Shown here one piece after another: positions 33,791 to 35,902 of a stretch of 35,902 nt of DNA. Positions within the stretch are counted from its first letter, which is position 1. Each line of letters starts with the position of its first letter. Source of the DNA: an uncultured Clostridia bacterium (GTDB lineage: Bacteria; Bacillota; Clostridia; Oscillospirales; Ruminococcaceae); contig CALWZE010000082.1 of NCBI GenBank assembly GCA_944385925.1, forward strand, positions 1 to 35,902, read 5' to 3'. Made by a program: the position numbers and the translations under genes. Under the pieces are notes generated by a model, which did not search any database, was not told the origin of the DNA, and saw nothing but the letters and a program-made list of their open reading frames with translations.

Positions 33791-34963
33791 TCAGACCCGC
33801 GCAACGCCGGTGTCCCGCGCGGCCTGCGCGACCGCGGCGGCGACAGCGCCGCAGATACGCGGATCGAACGCTTCGGGCAGGATATAGTCGGGGCGCAGCT
33901 CCTCGTCCGAAATCAATCCGGCGATTGCCTTTGCCGCGGCGATTTTCATCTCGTCATTGATCGCGCTCGCACGCACATCCAGCGCGCCGCGGAAAATGCC
34001 GGGAAATGCAAGCACGTTGTTGACCTGGTTGGGATAGTCCGAGCGGCCGCTGCCGACGACCGCTGCGCCCGCCTGTTTGGCGAGTTCCGGAAGGATCTCG
34101 GGCGTGGGGTTGGCCATGGCAAAGACGATCGCGTCCTTTGCCATGCGGGAGACCATTTCGGGCGTGAGCACGCCGGGTGCGGAAACCCCGATGAACAGGT
34201 CGGCGCCGCCGATCACGTCGTCGAGCGTACCCTGTGCCTTTGCGCGATTGGTCACCTTTGCCATTTCACGGGTCGCCTCGTTGAGCTTTTCGCGCCCCTC
34301 GTAAATGACCCCATCGATGTCGGTCATGATGACCTCACGGACGCCGACCTTCATGAGCAGCTTGACGATCGCGATGCCCGCCGCGCCCGCGCCGCTGGTC
34401 ACGACCCGCAGGTTTTCCAGCTTTTTGCCGACCAGTTTGAGCGCGTTGAGCACGCCCGCGAGCACAACGACCGCGGTGCCGTGCTGGTCGTCGTGAAAAA
34501 CCGGAATGCTGCATTTTTCCTGCAGCTTGCGCTCGATTTCAAAGCAGCGCGGCGCGGAGATATCCTCCAGATTAATGCCGCCGAAGGAGTCGGCGATCAG
34601 GGCGACCGCGTTGACAAATTCGTCCACGTCCTGGGTCTTGACACAGAGCGGGAAAGCGTCTACACCGCCGAATTCCTTAAACAGCAGGCATTTGCCCTCC
34701 ATGACCGGCATGCCGGCAAGCGGCCCGATATTGCCCAGTCCGAGTACCGCCGAGCCGTCTGTCGCAACCAGGCAGAAATTGCCGCGCCCGGTCAGCTCAT
34801 AGCTCTGCGATGGGTCCTTCTGGATGGCGAGACAGGGGGCCGCGACCCCCGGCGTATAGGCCAGCGAAAGCTGTTCGCGGTTGGTCACCGGCGTTTTGGC
34901 GCAGACGCCGATTTTGCCGCGCAGCGCACGGTGCAGTTTGAGTGATTCAGAGGCATAATCCAT
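33791..34963 (-). CDS. NAD(P)-dependent malic enzyme
   Basis: A 390-aa enzyme decarboxylating malate to pyruvate with reduction of NAD(P). Family signatures: LAYTPGVAAPC with the catalytic Tyr, VMEGKCLLFKEFGGVDAFP with the catalytic Lys, the metal/substrate motif FHDDQHGTA, and a Rossmann GAGAAG loop. The short ~390-residue size is the bacterial NAD-type form without a phosphotransacetylase domain. The ATG at 34963 follows AAAGGAA. It is a single gene ending at a strong terminator. Cofactor preference cannot be fixed by eye. Confidence 0.95.
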   Translation of the reverse strand: MDYASESLKLHRALRGKIGVCAKTPVTNREQLSLAYTPGVAAPCLAIQKDPSQSYELTGRGNFCLVATDGSAVLGLGNIGPLAGMPVMEGKCLLFKEFGGVDAFPLCVKTQDVDEFVNAVALIADSFGGINLEDISAPRCFEIERKLQEKCSIPVFHDDQHGTAVVVLAGVLNALKLVGKKLENLRVVTSGAGAAGIAIVKLLMKVGVREVIMTDIDGVIYEGREKLNEATREMAKVTNRAKAQGTLDDVIGGADLFIGVSAPGVLTPEMVSRMAKDAIVFAMANPTPEILPELAKQAGAAVVGSGRSDYPNQVNNVLAFPGIFRGALDVRASAINDEMKIAAAKAIAGLISDEELRPDYILPEAFDPRICGAVAAAVAQAARDTGVARV

Positions 34964-35147
34964 TTTGTCGGTTCCTTTCCCGGGCGCCAAAACGGCAGAA
35001 AGGTTTTGGCAGTTTCCCATAAAACTTAAAAATAAATTCCGTCAGATTGCACGATGTTTGCTCTTGACTTAATGCAACAAGAATCGAGCGAAATCGGAAA
35101 CCGGATTGTGTCAATTTCCGAATTTGTGAAATCCGGGTGAAATCCCA

Positions 35148-35176
35148 TTGCTTTTCCAAGCATAACACTATACTAT
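35148..35176 (+). promoter_or_regulatory. Promoter of the purE leader
   Basis: TTGCTT (35148-35153), 17-bp spacer, TACTAT (35171-35176). It points toward purE and would start a transcript near 35183, giving a leader of about 270 bases. Confidence 0.6.
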
Positions 35177-35223
35177 TAGGATTGTAAATGATCTTTAAGC
35201 CTTTTTGAAGGAGGTTGCGCGGG

Positions 35224-35334
35224 ATGGATCTGCTCTGGGTACCTGGGAATTTGGGCTGCACAGCAGGTCTCGGCGCGCAGAAATTCTGCCGCTGCGTTTT
35301 CGCGCAGCCGATTACCGGCTATACGCCTGCATAA
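35224..35334 (+). CDS. Possible 36-aa leader peptide upstream of purE
   Basis: A consensus AAGGAGG lies 9 bases before ATG at 35224, opening a 36-codon frame (starts MDLLWVPGNLGCTAGLGAQK, ends GYTPA) that stops with TAA at 35332. A terminator begins six bases after the stop and a promoter lies about 50 bases before the start, so promoter, binding site, frame and terminator make a compact unit. The peptide has three Cys, including FCRC, and is not recognised. It could be a leader peptide for purE attenuation or a small independent protein; alternatively the frame is chance within a structured RNA. Confidence 0.45.
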   Translation: MDLLWVPGNLGCTAGLGAQKFCRCVFAQPITGYTPA

Positions 35335-35339
35335 ATAAG

Positions 35340-35376
35340 GGGCATGGCGCACGCAATGTGCGGCATGTCCTTTTTT
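35340..35376 (+). terminator. Terminator / attenuator in the purE leader
   Basis: GGGCATG.CGCAC pairs with GTGCG.CATGTCC (one internal mismatch), followed by TTTTTT. It lies between the small frame and purE, 79 bases before the purE start, so it must be bypassed if purE is expressed from the upstream promoter. Confidence 0.75.
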
Positions 35377-35455
35377 AATTGTTTTTATTTGCGAAGGCGG
35401 CGGGCAAAAAGGCAGGATCGTAGACTTGTCATTTCTGCAACGGAGGGACGTCAAT

Positions 35456-35902
35456 ATGGAAGCGAAAAAAGTAGCGATTATTATGGGCAGCGACAGCGAC
35501 TGGGCTGTAGTTAAGGCCGCGGCGGCGCAGCTGAAAGCCTGGGAGGTGCCGTTTGAGGCGCGCATCCTCTCTGCGCACAGGACGCCGCAGGAGGCGGCGG
35601 CGTTCGCCGAAAGCGCGCTGGACAACGGGTTCGGCGTTCTGATCGCCTGCGCCGGGATGGCCGCGCATCTCGCGGGCGTTTTGTCGGCCCACACCACTCT
35701 GCCGGTCATCGGAGTGCCGATCAAGGGCGGCGCGATGGACGGACTGGACGCGCTGCTCGCGACGGTGCAGATGCCCGGCGGCATCCCGGTCGCGACCGTT
35801 GCGATCAATGGTGCGAAGAATGCGGCGGTGCTCGCCTGCCAGATTCTCGCGCTTTCGGACGAGCGGATCGCGGCGCTGCTTGCGCGGGAAAAGCAGGCCA
35901 TG
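35456..35902 (+). CDS. purE: N5-carboxyaminoimidazole ribonucleotide mutase (3'-truncated by window end)
   Basis: 149 codons are visible and the frame is still open at the last base. PurE moves the carboxyl group of N5-CAIR to give CAIR in purine synthesis. Signatures: GSDSDW, the catalytic ILSAHRTP, CAGMAAHLAGVLSAHTTLPVIGVP, and MPGGIPVATVAINGAKNAA. The ATG at 35456 follows GGAGGG. PurE is usually about 160 residues, so only the last few are missing. It lies downstream of a leader with a terminator; further pur genes may follow beyond the window. Confidence 0.95.
   Translation, partial: MEAKKVAIIMGSDSDWAVVKAAAAQLKAWEVPFEARILSAHRTPQEAAAFAESALDNGFGVLIACAGMAAHLAGVLSAHTTLPVIGVPIKGGAMDGLDALLATVQMPGGIPVATVAINGAKNAAVLACQILALSDERIAALLAREKQAM

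Noticed and set aside
35148..35456. 6S RNA or purine riboswitch upstream of purE
   Set aside because: The region does not fold by eye into a long 6S-like rod with a central bubble, and lacks the conserved purine aptamer loops.
1..35902. CRISPR arrays, tRNA or rRNA genes, prophage or intact insertion sequences
   Set aside because: No regularly spaced direct repeats, cloverleaf genes, rRNA segments, transposases or phage structural genes were recognised.

Overview
This 35.9-kb window is chromosomal DNA from a GC-rich, strictly anaerobic Gram-positive bacterium, most likely a Clostridia / Oscillospirales (Ruminococcaceae-like) gut organism. The signs are strong AGGAGG-type ribosome binding sites, rubrerythrins, a PerR-type regulator, an [FeFe] hydrogenase, an arg cluster with the short (type 2) ArgC, a yybP-ykoY manganese riboswitch and a DegV protein. 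This placement is inference from gene content; no rRNA is present.

Layout. (1) 0.3-4.0 kb, minus strand: a peroxide/oxygen-defence operon, perR -> [FeFe] hydrogenase-rubredoxin -> ferredoxin-rubrerythrin. It starts at a consensus promoter carrying a 15-bp PerR-type palindrome and ends at a 16-bp-stem terminator. (2) 4.4-6.7 kb, plus: OmpR/PhoB-type response regulator and sensor kinase. (3) 6.8-9.7 kb, plus: rpe followed by three overlapping membrane genes related to RnfD, RnfE and RnfA, without RnfB/C/G and with most iron-sulfur cysteines missing. (4) 9.8-12.4 kb: EamA transporter, classical rubrerythrin, and a convergent DegV gene. (5) 12.6-13.9 kb: ilvE. (6) 14.4-27.5 kb, plus: argG-H-C-J-B-D-F-carA-carB, with a DapF-like epimerase domain fused to the CarB C terminus; ARG-box-like sites lie at the promoter. 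(7) 28.3-32.6 kb: rlmA, a half-size EamA protein, a DUF5662 gene, riboswitch-controlled mntP, a membrane-anchored MerR regulator and a YbjQ protein. (8) 32.7-33.3 kb: an AT-richer serine-recombinase gene lacking its catalytic serine. (9) 33.7-35.9 kb: malic enzyme (minus), then a leader encoding a possible 36-aa peptide and terminator before a 3'-truncated purE.

The most striking anomaly is that three biosynthetic genes (ilvE, argG, carB-dapF) each contain one in-frame TAA/TAG while the downstream reading frame remains intact and well conserved. Elsewhere in the window TAA and TAG end genes normally, so a global code change is not supported; candidates are sequence errors, recent nonsense mutations, readthrough, or re-initiation. 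Other leads are the cysteine-poor Rnf-like trio, the paired redox fusions that keep internal ribosome binding sites, the CarB-DapF fusion, ArgD with Gly in place of the PLP-contacting Asp, the inactive-looking recombinase, and the purE leader.
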